Positions 32,653 to 44,881 of a DNA stretch of 64,000 nt are shown piece by piece; position 1 is the first letter of the stretch; each line of letters starts with the position of its first letter. The notes under the pieces are model-generated. The model did no database searches and was not told where the DNA came from. It saw only the letters and a program-made list of their open reading frames with translations. The stretch lies in the NCBI GenBank assembly GCA_900491605.1, contig UESW01004012.1:91920-155919 (forward strand), written 5' to 3'. Source of the DNA: Calamus simplicifolius (lineage: Eukaryota; Streptophyta; Magnoliopsida; Arecales; Arecaceae). Position numbers and translations under genes: made by a program.

Positions 32653-35181
32653 TGATGGGGCCAGTTGCCCCCATGAAAAATAAAATTTTGAATGGCTCAA
32701 AAGGCCCAGACTCTAGCGCTAGCGACGGCCTCCAGCGATGGCCCCCACTGTCGGCTTCCAGCGACGGCCTCCAGCGACGGCCCCCAGCGTCGGCTTCCAG
32801 CGACGGCCCCAAAGGCCCAAACTCTAGCGCCAGCGACGGCCTCCAGCGACGGCCTCCAACGACGGCCCCAAAGGCCCAGACTCTAGCGTCAGCGACGGCT
32901 TCCAGCGTCGGTCTCCTGCGCTAGCCAGAGGCCGACGGCTCAGCGTCGGCTTCCAGCACTCTAGCCAAAGGCCGATAGGCTCAGCGTCGGCTTCCTGCAT
33001 CGGCTTCCAGCGTCGGCTTCAAGCCCTGGCCCAAAGGCCGACAGGCTCCAGCGCTAGCACCTGAGGTCGGCACATCAAAGGCCAACGCCCGCCAAAGGCC
33101 AGCCTCTCCAAACTAGCCGGCCCCATCACTTTGCTGGCCGGCCACGGCGTCTCCAAGTTTGGCCGGCCCCGGCACATTCCTGGCCGGCCACGACGTCTCC
33201 AAACTGGCCGGCCCCGGCACATTGCTGGCCGGCCTTGGCCTCTCCAAGCTAGCCGGCCCCATCACTTTGTTGGCCGGCCACGGCGTCTCCAAGTTTGGCC
33301 GGCCCTGGCACATTCCTAGCCGGCCACGACGTCTCCAAACTGGCCGGCCCCGGCACATTGCTGGCCGGCCTTGGCCTCTCCAAGCTAGCCGGCCCCAGCG
33401 TCTTCATGCCAGGCGGCCCCTATTTCTCCAGGCAACTCGGCCCCGGCATCCCCAAACTGGCCGGCCTCGGCACATTGCTGGCCGGCCATAGCGTCTCCAA
33501 GCTGGCCGGCCTCGGCACATTGCTGGCCGGCCTTGGCCTCTCCAAGCTAGCCGGCCCCGGTGTCTTCACGCCAGGTGGCCCCTACTTCTCCAGGCAACTC
33601 GGCCCCGACATCCCCAAACTGGCCGGCCCCGGCACATTGCTGGCCGGCCATAGCGTCTCCAAGCTGGCCGGCCCCGGCACATTGCTGGCCGGCCTTGGCC
33701 TCTCCAAGCTAGCCGGCCCCGGCGTCTTCACGCCAGGCGGCCCCTACTTCTCCAGGCAACTCGGCCCCTGCATCCCCAAACTGGCCGGCCCCGGCACATT
33801 GCTGGCCGGCCATAGCGTCTCCAAGCTAGCCGGCCTCGGCACATTGCTAGCCGGTCCTGGCACATTTCTAGCCGGCCCCGGCGTCTCCAAGCTAGCCGGC
33901 CCCGGCGTCTTCACGCCAGGCAGCCCCTACTTTACCAGACAACTCGGCCCCGGCGTCCCCAAACTCGCCGGCCCCGGCACATTGCTGGCCGGCCATAGCG
34001 TCTCCAAGCTAGCCGGCCTCGGCACATTGCTAGCCGGCCCCGGCGTCTCCATGCTAGCCGGCCCCGGCGTCTTCACGCCAGGCGGCCCCTACTTCTCCAG
34101 GCAACTCGGCCCCGGTGTCTCCAGTCCCATCGAGTCGGCCAAGGCCATCCCAGACCGGCCCGACTCGGCCCCGGCATCTCTGGCCCCGCCGAGTCGGCCA
34201 AGGCCATCCCAGGCCGGCCCGACTCGGCCCCGGCGTCTCCAGTCCCGCCGAGTCGGCCAAGGCCATCTCAGGCCGGCCCGACTCGACCCCGGCGTCTCCC
34301 ATCCCACCGAGTTGGCCAAGGCCATCCCAGGCCGGCCCGACTCGGCCCCGGCGTCTCCAGTCCCACCGAGTCGGCCAAGGCCATCCCAGGCCGGCCCGAC
34401 TCGGCCCCGGCATCTCCAGTCCCGTCGAGCCGGCCAAGGCCATCCCAGGCCGGCCCGACTCGGCCCCGGTATCTCCAGTCCCACCGAGTCTGCCAAGGCC
34501 ATCCCAGGCCGGCCCGACTCGGCCCCAGCGTCTCCAGTCCCGCCGAGTCGGCCAAGGCCGTCCCAAGCCGGCCCGGCTTGGCCCATCATCTCCAGGCCCG
34601 CCGATTCGACCCCGCCCCGGCACGGCCTTGCCGGCGAAATAGGCCCCAGCCATCTCAGATCGACCCAGTTCGGCCCCAACAAGACGGGACCCCCGGTTCC
34701 CATAAGATCAGCCCCAGCAGTTCAAAAATCTGTTCCTCTGACATGTGCCGCCCGACAGCACCCGACGCGCGCCGCCCGATAGCGCCGATGCGCACCACAG
34801 CGCCAACATGCGCCGCTAATAGCGCCAGATCCGATATTCCAATGGCTCCGCCGGCTGATGGGACGCGGACCCACGTGATTGCACCAGCGTCACCCCCTAT
34901 AAAAGGGTAAACTACGTCGGGAATTGGGTAAGGCATTATAACGCATATTTTACACACTTGATGCCCTAACTCTCAGGGGGAACTACCTGATCCTTCTGAG
35001 ACTTCTCCCTCCTCAAGAGCTCTCTTGAGCTCCTTCTCTGCTATGACCTCTGTCACTAACTTGGGCGTCGGAGGGTCCCATCGGAGAACCCTCTCCGGTC
35101 TTGGGACTTCTTTGCAGACAATCCGGTGAGAAAGAAGGGCCCCCGTTCCCAACGTCCAGAAGGGGTGATCGAGCGTCATCA
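32653..35181 (+). repeat. Element C 3' LTR
   Basis: 2,529 bp, uninterrupted. Arrays: GACGGCCTCCAGC-based (32700-32930), 162-bp higher-order repeats (about 33110-34100; CTCCAGGCAACTCGG at 33427, 33589, 33751 and 34099) and the 59-bp unit (34110-34610). TATAAAA at 34898-34904. One frame stays open for 495 codons at 33295-34782, a composition effect. Confidence 0.93.
34898..34904 (+). promoter_or_regulatory. TATA box of element C 3' LTR
   Basis: TATAAAAGGG, matching 22704-22710. It faces the DNA to the right and could in principle start read-out transcription into the flank. Confidence 0.65.
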
Positions 35182-35186
35182 GTTAA
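35182..35186. repeat. Target-site duplication of element C, right copy
   Basis: GTTAA, identical to 20803-20807; followed by a chance second GTTAAC. Confidence 0.9.
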
Positions 35187-35788
35187 CAGTTAACATTATA
35201 TTTGCTACTCACGGAGTTTAGTATGTGCAGAACTGTAGCTACTGTACTTGAAGGAATCATTAGTACACTGCTTTGAAAACCTTAAAAAACAAGGAAGTGG
35301 TGATTGGCATTCTTGTAGAGGTTCGAAATATTCTCTCTCCCTTCTACGTTTAATGCTTGGGAAGTGTGAGAAAAATAAAAATATGCACTTGAGAAAAGCA
35401 AGGGAAAATAGTGTGAGTTATTATTAGATAGCAATTAGGGAGTTCTGGAACAGTTTGCATTGGTAGAGCTGTAGGAACGACAATTTGTTTAAACTTATTC
35501 GTTGATAAAAGTTTGATATTTGATTTTTCTCCATCCACTTATTAGGTTTGACATGAATTGATATGCAAAAGAGTCATGGTGGCCATGATATGACTACTTG
35601 ATGCATCATGTGGAAATTGATGGACCACGGTGCTCTAGGTTGAGGAAGAGTTTGAATTTAATAGCTTAAGCTTTTGTGTTGATGAATTTCAAAACTCTCT
35701 CCTACTTTATTTTAAAATCTCCATTTCTCTCTAACATATTACATACATTTGTACTTAACATCTTAAAAAAATTGATAATTAAGAAGAT
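35187..35788. other. AT-rich intergenic DNA
   Basis: I see no gene or element. It is the continuation of the flank at 20802 that element C split. Confidence 0.6.
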
Positions 35789-35989
35789 TATATATATATA
35801 TTATACAGGTAGGTGATCACACCATTCTAGCGCGAGTCAAATCTGATATGTTAGAAAATAAAATTTGTTTAAGTACAATTGGATAAGGATCTCCATGCTT
35901 CCAACTTCAGAAATTAGAGTGATAGGCCATCCAGACAACAATCTAGTCTGCTACTAAGTTGGCTTCTCAGTAGATATGACGAATTTAAA

Positions 35990-38900
35990 CTCTATAAGCA
36001 TCCTGAAGAGTAGATCGGATGTTGCAGATTAAGGTATTGATTGGCAGAGATCGCATGAGTCCTGTCGGAGCCATCGAATGACAGCAAAAGAAATCCTCTC
36101 AATAAAAAGACTATGGGAGCCAAGGATACGAGTGGCGTAGGAGATGCCAGCCCAAGCAGCATAAAGCTCCATGAGAGAAACAGAGGAGTTGAGAAGGCCG
36201 GATCACTCCGTCGCCAACATAGCTCCATCAGACCCACGGATAACAAAAGTCGAACCTGCAAATCTGCCCAAACACTCCCATCAAAGTTGATTTTGACAAA
36301 CTCTGGAGGTGGAGGCTCCCAAGAGATGAAGACCGTATGCTGGTGCGCTGCCAAGGCAGTAGCGGAGCCCTAGAGGCCAGGACTGTCAGAATCAAGAGCT
36401 TTATAATAGAGTTTGTACTCAGCAGATAAAGAGATAACTGTCCTGACTATCCTATGAGGAGGTACAATCTTGTCAGTGAAAAGAAGCAGATTCCGAAATA
36501 ATCAGATCTAATAAGCTAAGTGGGCCAAGTAGCGCCCTGCTAATGGATACCCCTTTGACTATCTCGATGGATAAAGCCTAGGAAAATATACGTCGAGGAC
36601 CAGAACCATCCTTCCAAGGATAGTGATCCAAAATCTGCCATATTTGTCTCCCTATGATACAGGTGAAGATAACATGGTCAGCAGTCTCCTCCTTCAGACC
36701 ACATAAAGGGTAAGTAGGCTGGATGGTCAGACCCCTCCCAGAGAGTAGGAAGCAGGTAGGAAATAGTCCCATGCAAGCTTTCAAATAAAGAGCCGAATCT
36801 TGGGATGAATGTGAAGCTGCTAAATCCACACCGTATCCATCGTGCGCTGAGGCTGTGGCCTATAAAGCTCAATGAGGTCCCTAATGGGAGAACTAGAAAT
36901 ACAGGATCTCCTCCATAATTTGGTTTCGAAGGTGTGACCCAGAATAAGAGGAATAGTGAGGATGCAACGAGAGAGCTCCTCATCGAAGAAACGGGATACC
37001 AAGGAATTTGTTAGGCGGAGTGGTCCTGAGTAATCAAATCAGTGACTCTCATTTTGATGGGTACATCAGTGCTAACAAATGTAGGCCATCGGGATAGGGA
37101 AAGGTCTGCAATCCACGTATCCTGAACAACATTAACAAAGAAACCATCACCAATCATCCATGAGATGTTCAGGATAACCGAAGCGTGCCGACAAACCTCT
37201 TTCCAAAAGAAAGAATATTCATGAGTAGGCTGAAAATTTATGGAAGGAGTTCAGTCTCCATATCTGGCATGCATAAAAGAGCTCCACATACAGTATGAAT
37301 CAAGCAGAAACCAAGTAGCATGCCTAGTAATCAAAGCCTTCCTCCTGACAGTAAGGGACTGGATCCCAAGCCCTCCCTATGAGGTCAGAAAAAAGACAGT
37401 GCCCCAAGCCAACATGTGGATACTATGACTGTCCTGCATAGAGGCCCAAAGAAAATCCCGGAAGCATCTTTCGATTTTCTCAAACAAGTCAACGGGATAG
37501 CAGCATTGGATAAAATATAGAGAGGAAGAGAAGTGAGAACCGAGCGCAAAAGGGTGATCCTAGCCATCATGGATAGACCTATGACCTGCCATCCATCAAG
37601 ATGGTGACGAACATGCCTCTCAAGGTCATTGAAATCACTGTTCCATGGCCATCTCCCCATAATAGGGATCCCCGGATAAGATAGCCGGTTAGCCTGAGCT
37701 GAGATTCCCAAAGTTTGAATGATAGCCCTCCTTGTTGTAGGATTAGTCTTCAGGCTGAAGTAGATCATAGATTTATATAGATTAACTTTTTGACCAGAGG
37801 CTCGACAATAGGATTGAATGATGGTTGCAAAGTAGCAGCATTGTGAATAATTGCATTGCCCAGTAATATGCAATCATTAGCAAATAGAAGGTGAGAAAAT
37901 GAGGGCCCATAGGAGCCCACACTATAGGGGGCAAGACGAGAGTCCTGCTGTCCCTAGGATAAAGCATGAGATAAAGCATCAACAGAGAGGATGAACAAAA
38001 AAAGGATATAGAGGACATCCCTACCGCAGCCCCATAGCGGAGTGAAAGTAATCAGTCCGAATACCATTAATAATGAGGGAGAAAGACGGATTGTGGACAT
38101 AGGCCATGATCCAATCTACAAAGAGGTCTTCAAATCCAAACTCATGAAGAGTTCAGCACAGAAATGCCTAACTCAATATGTCATAAGCTCTCTCCATATC
38201 CAGCTTGATAGCCATAAGACACTGTCGGATTGAGGAACTCTAAAGATCATGCATGAATTCCTGGGCTATCAGAACATTATCAGTAATGCTGCACTCTCTG
38301 ATGAAAGCCCCCTGCTCAGATGAAATGAGGCAAGAAACCATAGTTTGCAGGCGATTGACCAAGAGATGCACGCAAACCTTGTATAAGATAGTGCAGAGAC
38401 TGATGGACCGGTAGTGTTGTGAAATAGAAGCATCATAATGTTTGGGCACAAGAGTAATAAGTGTCCGATTTTAGTCAGAAGGAATAGTTTTGAAATGAAA
38501 AACTAGCTGAATTGCATACACCACATCTGGTCCCATTGTACCCCAATAGTGGCGGAAGAAAAATGGCGAGAACCTATATGGTCCAAGGGCCTTATCAGGT
38601 CCAAGATCCCATAAAGCCTTCCGTATCTCATCAGCTATAATCAGTTTGATAAGAAGGTCATTCTCAGCAGCTGAGACCTTATTGGAGGTCAAAATAGGGT
38701 GGACATGATACCCATCACCAGTTTGTTTAGTCCATCTGGACTGAAAGAAAAGAAATAACTAATCCCTGATGATCTGAATATCCTCTTAAAAGTGTCCCTC
38801 ATCATCAGCTAAATGCCTAATCTGGTTTACCACTCAGTGTTTCAAAGTAGCTTAGTGAAAGAATCTAGTATTTCGATCCCCTTCTCAAATCCACTGAATC

Positions 38901-39990
38901 CGGAACCTCTGCCTATAAAAAATCTTCTGCTATAGAAGAAAAGAGTGGTAAAGAGCCAGACTGGTAGGGAGGGATGTGAGATCAGAATCAGGAAGACAAC
39001 CTTTATGGTCTTCTTTGGCATGGAGAGAGCAATAACATTTTCAATTTGCTCTACTTTCCTCATGATGTCCCCGACCTCTGTTATATTCCATCTGGACAGT
39101 CTGTGTCTCGTTAACTTCAGATGCCTGGATAATTTGTAGGTAGCGCTATCTCTGACAGGTAAGTGCCAAACTTGAGAAATTAGGATCCTAGCAGATGAGT
39201 AAGAAGTCCAGAACTGCTTAAATCTAAACTGCCTCCTCTGCTAAGCAGCCACTTCAGTGGATATAAGAATGGGACAGTGATCAGAGGCAATCCTAGACAA
39301 GTGAGTAATAGTGGCAGAAGGATAAAGCTAAAGCCATATGGCCATGGCCATCACCCTATCCAGTCTCTCCCAAAATCTAGCAGATCCCTGACGATTATTT
39401 CATCAAGTGAATTGGGGACTTGAGAACCCCAGATCCAGAAAACCAGCGGAGGATATGAAGGTCTTGAACTCAGCTGTGCCCGTGGAGCCAACAAATTAAA
39501 CTACCTACCCTCTTTTTTCTGGTTGGCCCCCCACAATACAGTTAAAATCTCTTGCTATGAGGGAGGAAAAGCCCTAAGCAAGCAGTGAATGAATCTTGGC
39601 CCAAAGAATATGCCTCTCCTAAAAATCAGTGTTGGCATAAACACCTGAGAAGAGCCAAGGGACGGATGTCCCCTTAGAGATGATAAGAGCAACCTGCTGA
39701 TTGCAGTGATGAAAGGCATCCACTCTAATGGAGGCATTTCGCTAGAGAGCCAAGATACCTTCAGATAAGTCCATAGACTCCACTGCATAAGAAAACAAAG
39801 ATATGGAAACCTATCTTCGAAAGCGAGCTAGACTAGCACTCGACAAGCGAGTTTCCAGCAGAATACAGATATCGAAACTATGAAGCTGCATAAGCCTCCC
39901 AAAAGATGAGCAAAACGAGAGTTTCTGGGTTCCTCTCACATTCCAAATAAGAATCTTCATTCGATAACTTGTGAGGGTCGGGCCTCATCC
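35990..39990 (-). pseudogene. LINE-2 ORF2: endonuclease, RT, zinc finger, RNase H
   Basis: ORF2 nicks the target and copies the RNA there. The endonuclease is degraded but recognisable (39555-39788, and the CIVGGQPEK-like piece near 39530). RT: the DEIRKALWDLGPDKALGPYR block near 38610, ISLCTILYKVCVHLLVNRL near 38390, and the catalytic box near 37871-37887, which reads FAND instead of FADD. The zinc-finger part (CGLKEETADHVIFTC) is at about 36650-36700. The C-terminal RNase H starts VKINFDGSVW (near 36290). Many stops and shifts. Confidence 0.85.
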
Positions 39991-40599
39991 TGGTCCCCTA
40001 TCATCTCCTCATCAAAAGACAGCCATTTGGAGAGGTACCCTTCGCAGGACCCTATCCAGTGCTATCCAATGTCTGGAAAGAACCCATTTCCACTTCGGTC
40101 ACATCCAACTGAATGTCCTCCTTAAGAAGAGAGATTGCAAAGTCATGGCTTCGTCCCTCCACCTGAGGCAGTTAGGTGACCCTTGACCCATTCCTTGAAG
40201 GGAACACAGCCTTGCAGCAGGTATGCTTAGGCCCTGTGCCAAGCAGAGCACTTGGGCCCTGAGATGAGTCCATGGATGCTGAAAAAGTAAAGTTGACCTG
40301 CGAACTACCTGGGCCTAAGGGGGGGACTTTTCCTTTCCTTTTGGAGGCCTTGGAGACTACTCAATGGGATAGAGGCTCCGCAGGTCGGGCCCTTTTCGAT
40401 GGACTAGGATTGACATCCTTATGGGCCTTGGGCCACTCGGCCCATTTATTTGAACCTAGGAGAGCAAAGTGGTTCAAGTCGAGCTTTAGAACACCCTATG
40501 AACCCCTGCTCTTGGTTTGGACTACATGTATAGTGTCAACCAGCACACTCCCTTCTTCCCAGCACGCTTCCAGTAGTTCACCAGACCCCTAATCTGGCA

Positions 40600-41390
40600 C
40601 AGCGACAAAGGGAGCTGAAGACTAGCTAGATTGGAGGAGCCGCTGATGAGCAATCTTCACCAGAGTCTGCCATCCGTCTGGCTGAACACGAGGAGTATCA
40701 GTCGCAGCATGGCTCGCAGTAGTTTGAGCCTTCTTTCGAGACTCCGAAGCCTGGCCATGAGAGGTCCTCTGTTGCCAGAGAGCAGCCATCCAGGGGCCGA
40801 ACTTGGGGCCAGCCGAGGCAGTGGCGGCATCTGGTGAGGAGGCGCAGGGACCGACAAGGTAAGGAGAGCCGCAGCTGCCGCATATTCCATCCAAATGCTC
40901 ATATGAAAACTACTACGGGCTCTGCTTCCATGAACCCTTGCCCCCGGCCAAAGGGGTTTGCTCAGGTTGACATGGACATAGGGCATGAGCAAATCCACCC
41001 CGTTTCTTCTCTTTGGTGAAGGGATCAGCGAACATGAACTTTTCAACCACCAAGAGGATGGACTGAAGGATTTCATCAGTCCAAAACTCAATCAGAAGAT
41101 TTGGTAACCAAATCCAGAGGAGGGCAGAGATCAGGGAATCTTCGCCAGCATGAACTTCTCTCGCTAGCCGTCAACAGCGATCAACTATCCATTTCCAACC
41201 CACGCGGCCTTTCCAGGACGAATTCCTTGGCTTGGAGATCAAAAAACTGGAACATGTAGTGCTAGTGGGCTAAGCTAACAGCATCAATCTCATCGGAGAC
41301 CCCAGCTTTGTGAAATTCCTGAACAATTACTCCCGGTGATACCAAGCAGGAGAAACTCTGTGCTAGGACTGCCAATTTCTTCTGTTGCCC
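40600..41390 (-). pseudogene. LINE-2 ORF1: nucleic-acid-binding protein
   Basis: Plant L1 ORF1 binds element RNA. The minus strand has a degraded DUF4283-like region (FGQQKKLAVLAQSFS near 41385-41340), the stretch VHVNLSKPLWPGARVHGS near 40960-40910, and a zinc-knuckle remnant YEHLDGICGSCGSPYLVG near 40895-40840 in another frame, where the normal histidine is lost. Frameshifts separate the pieces. Confidence 0.7.
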
Positions 41391-41399
41391 AAATATGCA

Positions 41400-44049
41400 A
41401 TCCAAGAGGAGGGTGAATTGGGTTTCTTAAAAATTAATTAACTAGCTAGCAAATATGTACACTTAAATATTTTTCACAAATAAATCAAGTGTAGTGCGGC
41501 GAAGATAATATGCAAGCAACACAAATAGCACAACCAAACAGAAAGATTTATAGTGGTTCGGTGCCAGCCCTACACCTACATCCACTCTCCAAGAGTCCCT
41601 TGAGAATTTCACTATTACCACTAGCCTACCTGGCTACAAACTTATTTACGGGCACAAGCAAGCCAACACTAGCCTTCCGAGCTAGTCTTCTTATTTATGG
41701 GTACAAGGGTACCTTACACACTAGCCTTTTGAGCTAGTCTTCTTATTTACGGGTACAAGAGGATCTTTTTCAACACTTATTTTTGAGCACAAGCGAGCCT
41801 TATAAGATTAAGCACAATAATATCAAGTTAATACAATATGCTCTTAACAAATGAGCAGATAAGACAATGAATTACTTAGCAACATAAAGAGCTCAACACG
41901 AAGTAGCTTCTTTCTTTATGCACACTGGAGCAATGATGAAGCCTTTGATTGAAGGTTGAATGCTCTTTAAAGAGGGTTATCAGAGCTTTAATCACCACTG
42001 TAAGAATCAAAAGTAAATGCACTTCGGTGACTTTGTAACAATGAATGTAACTCTCTAATGCACCTCTCAAAAATAAGTCTTTCTTTCAAGATAATTTTTC
42101 CTCTTTTCTTTTTTTGATTTTTTACTTCTTTTCACAGGTTTTTCTCTTTATTTTTTACTCCTTTTCTCTTTCTTTTTCTGCTCAAGAATCATTGATCAAC
42201 AGCTCAAATATAATCAATACAGAAAAATATAGCCATTACATGACCGTTGTAAAATAGAGAAGAGAGAGAGCGCAATAGCAACAACAACACTTGGAAAGCT
42301 TAGCTAAGGAGTTCGACCATCCAAGATTATAATCTGATTGCCTAACTCCAGAGATTATATGCCCAAGTGAAGAGTTTTGAAGCCCAAACTGTGAAATTAC
42401 TGGACAGAAAAATTAGAGCAAGTCTGATTCCCAAATGAAAATAGCATCCCAAATTATAAAATGGCATGCTAGGGGTAAAAGTAGTATTCCAATCCATAAA
42501 TTGGCAGCCTACTTTTGAAATCTGGTAGACCAAGTATAGAACCGGCGGCCTATGTTTTGAAATAGGAAATCAGGAAAAAGTGCCAGCCGAGAGACTTGAA
42601 AAAACAGCAAGCCAACATTCTGAATTAGCATTTCAACTTTTGAGCATAGAAGCCACCTTCTGTAAGCACTGAAAAACCAGCAAGCCAACATCTTAAAATG
42701 ACATTCTATTTTTTGAGCACAGAAAATCAGCCGAGAGCATCAAAAATTTGGCAAGTCAACAAACCACGTTGGCTTGCTAATTTTTGAACATGAAGTTACC
42801 AGCCGAGTGGGTCAAGAAACCGGAAGACTAAGTTTGAATCCGATAAGCTAATTTAGAATATAGAAATTTTTGAGAAGTCCAAACCAAAGCCATAGCAAAA
42901 CCGATAAGCTAATTTCAATAGCCGGCAGCCCAAAAATAAGAGCCAGGAAGTCACACGAAAGCGTCAAGAAACTAGCATGCCAAAACAAATATTGGCATGC
43001 TAAAAATAAGCATCAGGGAGCCACATCCGAAAGGCAACAAAAATTGACAAGGCCATATGAAAACCAGCAAGCCAACAATAAGTACTAGGGAGCTTTAGAA
43101 AATTGGCATCCCAACAGTTCAAATTTGTAAACCAAAATTTAAGAACCAGGCATCCATCCGAAGGCAACAGCTAATTGATAGAGACAGAATCTGGCATCGA
43201 ATAAATACCCTTTAAAGATTTCTTTGGCAGACATTCAAAATATCATAGAGTTATAAATAAGAACTTGTAAAATAATTGAATCTGGTTCAAAATAATGTAA
43301 ATATAATTAAACTTGAAAGTCATTTTGTCGAATGAACCGTTCAAACATAAAACGTATGAAAATTATCCAGTGACTATACAACTTAAATTCATTGAAGAAT
43401 AATATAATAACTACAAGCATATTTATACAATACCTGTAATACCTTTTATTTTGAATCACAATATACCTTGATGTCAAGTAACACTATCTTCTTGATGATT
43501 TATCTGAAATTTGTTTAACTCAATCATAAGATCATTAGTATTATACTTAATTATTTTGTAATAATCAAAATCAATATGAGGCCAACATCTTCCATCCATG
43601 TGATTCTTCCTCCAAGACTTGAACTGAAACCTGGATGACTTTAGGGAATTGGAGCTCAAGTTCAGCAACCTCTGCTGGAGATGGAGATGGGGCAATCTAG
43701 ACAAAACGATTGTCTGCTGCCCATCTTCATGCCATCCTGCCGCCCTTGGTTCCATCCACAGCAGCTGGAGTTGAGGAAGTATTGTTCACCATCGTCTGGG
43801 AAGGTCTAATTAGAGTCATCATCAAAGTTCGTCGAAGATCGGGAAGAGCACAGTCGAGAGCACTACTCTCAAAGCGGCACAAGGTTTCAGCACGAAGAGT
43901 CACCGGCTAGCACCATAAGATAATATTTTTGGACAAGGTTGATCGAGGCTGTGATTATCAAAATTCTTTAACTAATGGTAAAGAAAAGGTGGCAAGGTGG
44001 TGACCCACGAGCATCATGACTACATTTAGTTAAAGAAAATTAGATGATT
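41400..44049. other. AT-rich DNA with degenerate repeats
   Basis: No gene is recognised. The start (GAGGGTGAATTGGGTTTCTT, then ATAGTGGTTCGGTGCCAGCC near 41550) resembles leader sequence often linked to plant LTR elements, but no ends are visible. A 52-bp tandem duplication with CTAGTCTTCTTATTTA lies at about 41661-41760. Positions 42550-43150 contain dispersed copies of AGCAAGCCAACA-like strings in no strict period. A short GC-richer stretch at 43590-43910 has no match I know. Confidence 0.45.
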
Positions 44050-44881
44050 AAAAGGATGGTACTGGTCCTCGATGGATGTCATTTATGCTCTTTATCCATT
44101 AGAATATTTGAAGGGATATCCAGCAGAGAGCACTATTTGTGCTTACGTAGCTTATTAGATTTGATTATCTTGAAATCTGCTTGTTTTTACAGACAAGATT
44201 GTATCTCTCCACAAGATAGTAAAGAAAGCTATCTCTTTATCAGATAAGTATATACTCTATTACACCGCCCATGATTCTGACAGTTCTAGCCTTTGGGGCT
44301 TCCCTGCTGCTTTGGCAGCGCAACGTCATATGGTATTCATCTCTTGAGAGCCTTCACTTCCAAGGTTTGTCAAAATTAACTTTGACGGGAGTGTTCGAGG
44401 TAGATTTGCAGGATCGATCTTTGTTATCCGTGGGTCTGATGGAGCTATATTAGGAGTTAAGAAATTCAGCCTTCTAGATTTATCTGTCCCATTGGCTAAG
44501 CTTTATGTTGTATGGATAGGCATTTCCTACGTCACACGCATCCTTGGTGCTCACAATCTTTTTATTAAGGGGGATTCTCTCATTATCATTTAATGGATCA
44601 GGCAGAATTAGTGAGACCACTTGCCTATCAGCCTCTTGATCCAAGACATTGGGTTTACCCTTCAGGAAGTACATAGGGTTCACGTTCGATATGTCTACCG
44701 AAAAGTTAACTCAGTGGCTGACTGAGTTGTTGCTTCAGTGGTCTATCACTCCGGATTTTGAAGCTGAAAGTAAGGAGACCCATGCCCTATTGGACTTAAA
44801 CAAATTTTATTTTATGATCTTTCATATTTGACTTAGGCTAGAATAATATGATCATCCGTATATTAAAAAAAAAAAAAAAAA
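44050..44881 (+). mobile_element. LINE-3, 5'-truncated 3' end with poly(A)
   Basis: Matches the 3' end of LINE-2 (36600-35800) throughout, but on the plus strand. It contains a broken RNase H domain (VKINFDGSVRG near 44366; KGDSLI near 44570; RVHVRYVYRKVNSVADW near 44675) and ends in an uninterrupted A run (about 44863-44881), as expected of target-primed integration. The target duplication could not be defined with confidence. Confidence 0.85.

Larger units (their letters stand above)
20808..35181 (+). mobile_element. Element C: Ty3/gypsy Tat-type retrotransposon
   Basis: A 14.4-kb composite, of which 3,032 bp is the nested solo LTR E with its duplication. LTRs are 20808-26019 (with E) and 32653-35181. 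Order on plus: LTR, PBS, gag, pol with protease, RT, two RNase H domains and integrase, 140-bp array, PPT, LTR. LTR ends, PBS, PPT and proteins match element B, so B and C are one family. The RNase H to integrase half is open; the gag start codon is lost and the front half of pol is frameshifted. Confidence 0.95.
35789..41400 (-). mobile_element. LINE-2, nearly full-length L1-type element
   Basis: A 5.6-kb L1-type LINE on the minus strand. Order: ORF1 (about 41380-40600), endonuclease (about 39990-38750), RT (38700-37380), zinc-finger region (36830-36570), RNase H (36370-35990), 3' untranslated region and a TA-repeat tail (35789-35800) in place of poly(A). The 3' end matches LINE-3 at 44050-44881. 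All frames are broken. It is the best reference in the window for reading LINE-1. Confidence 0.88.
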
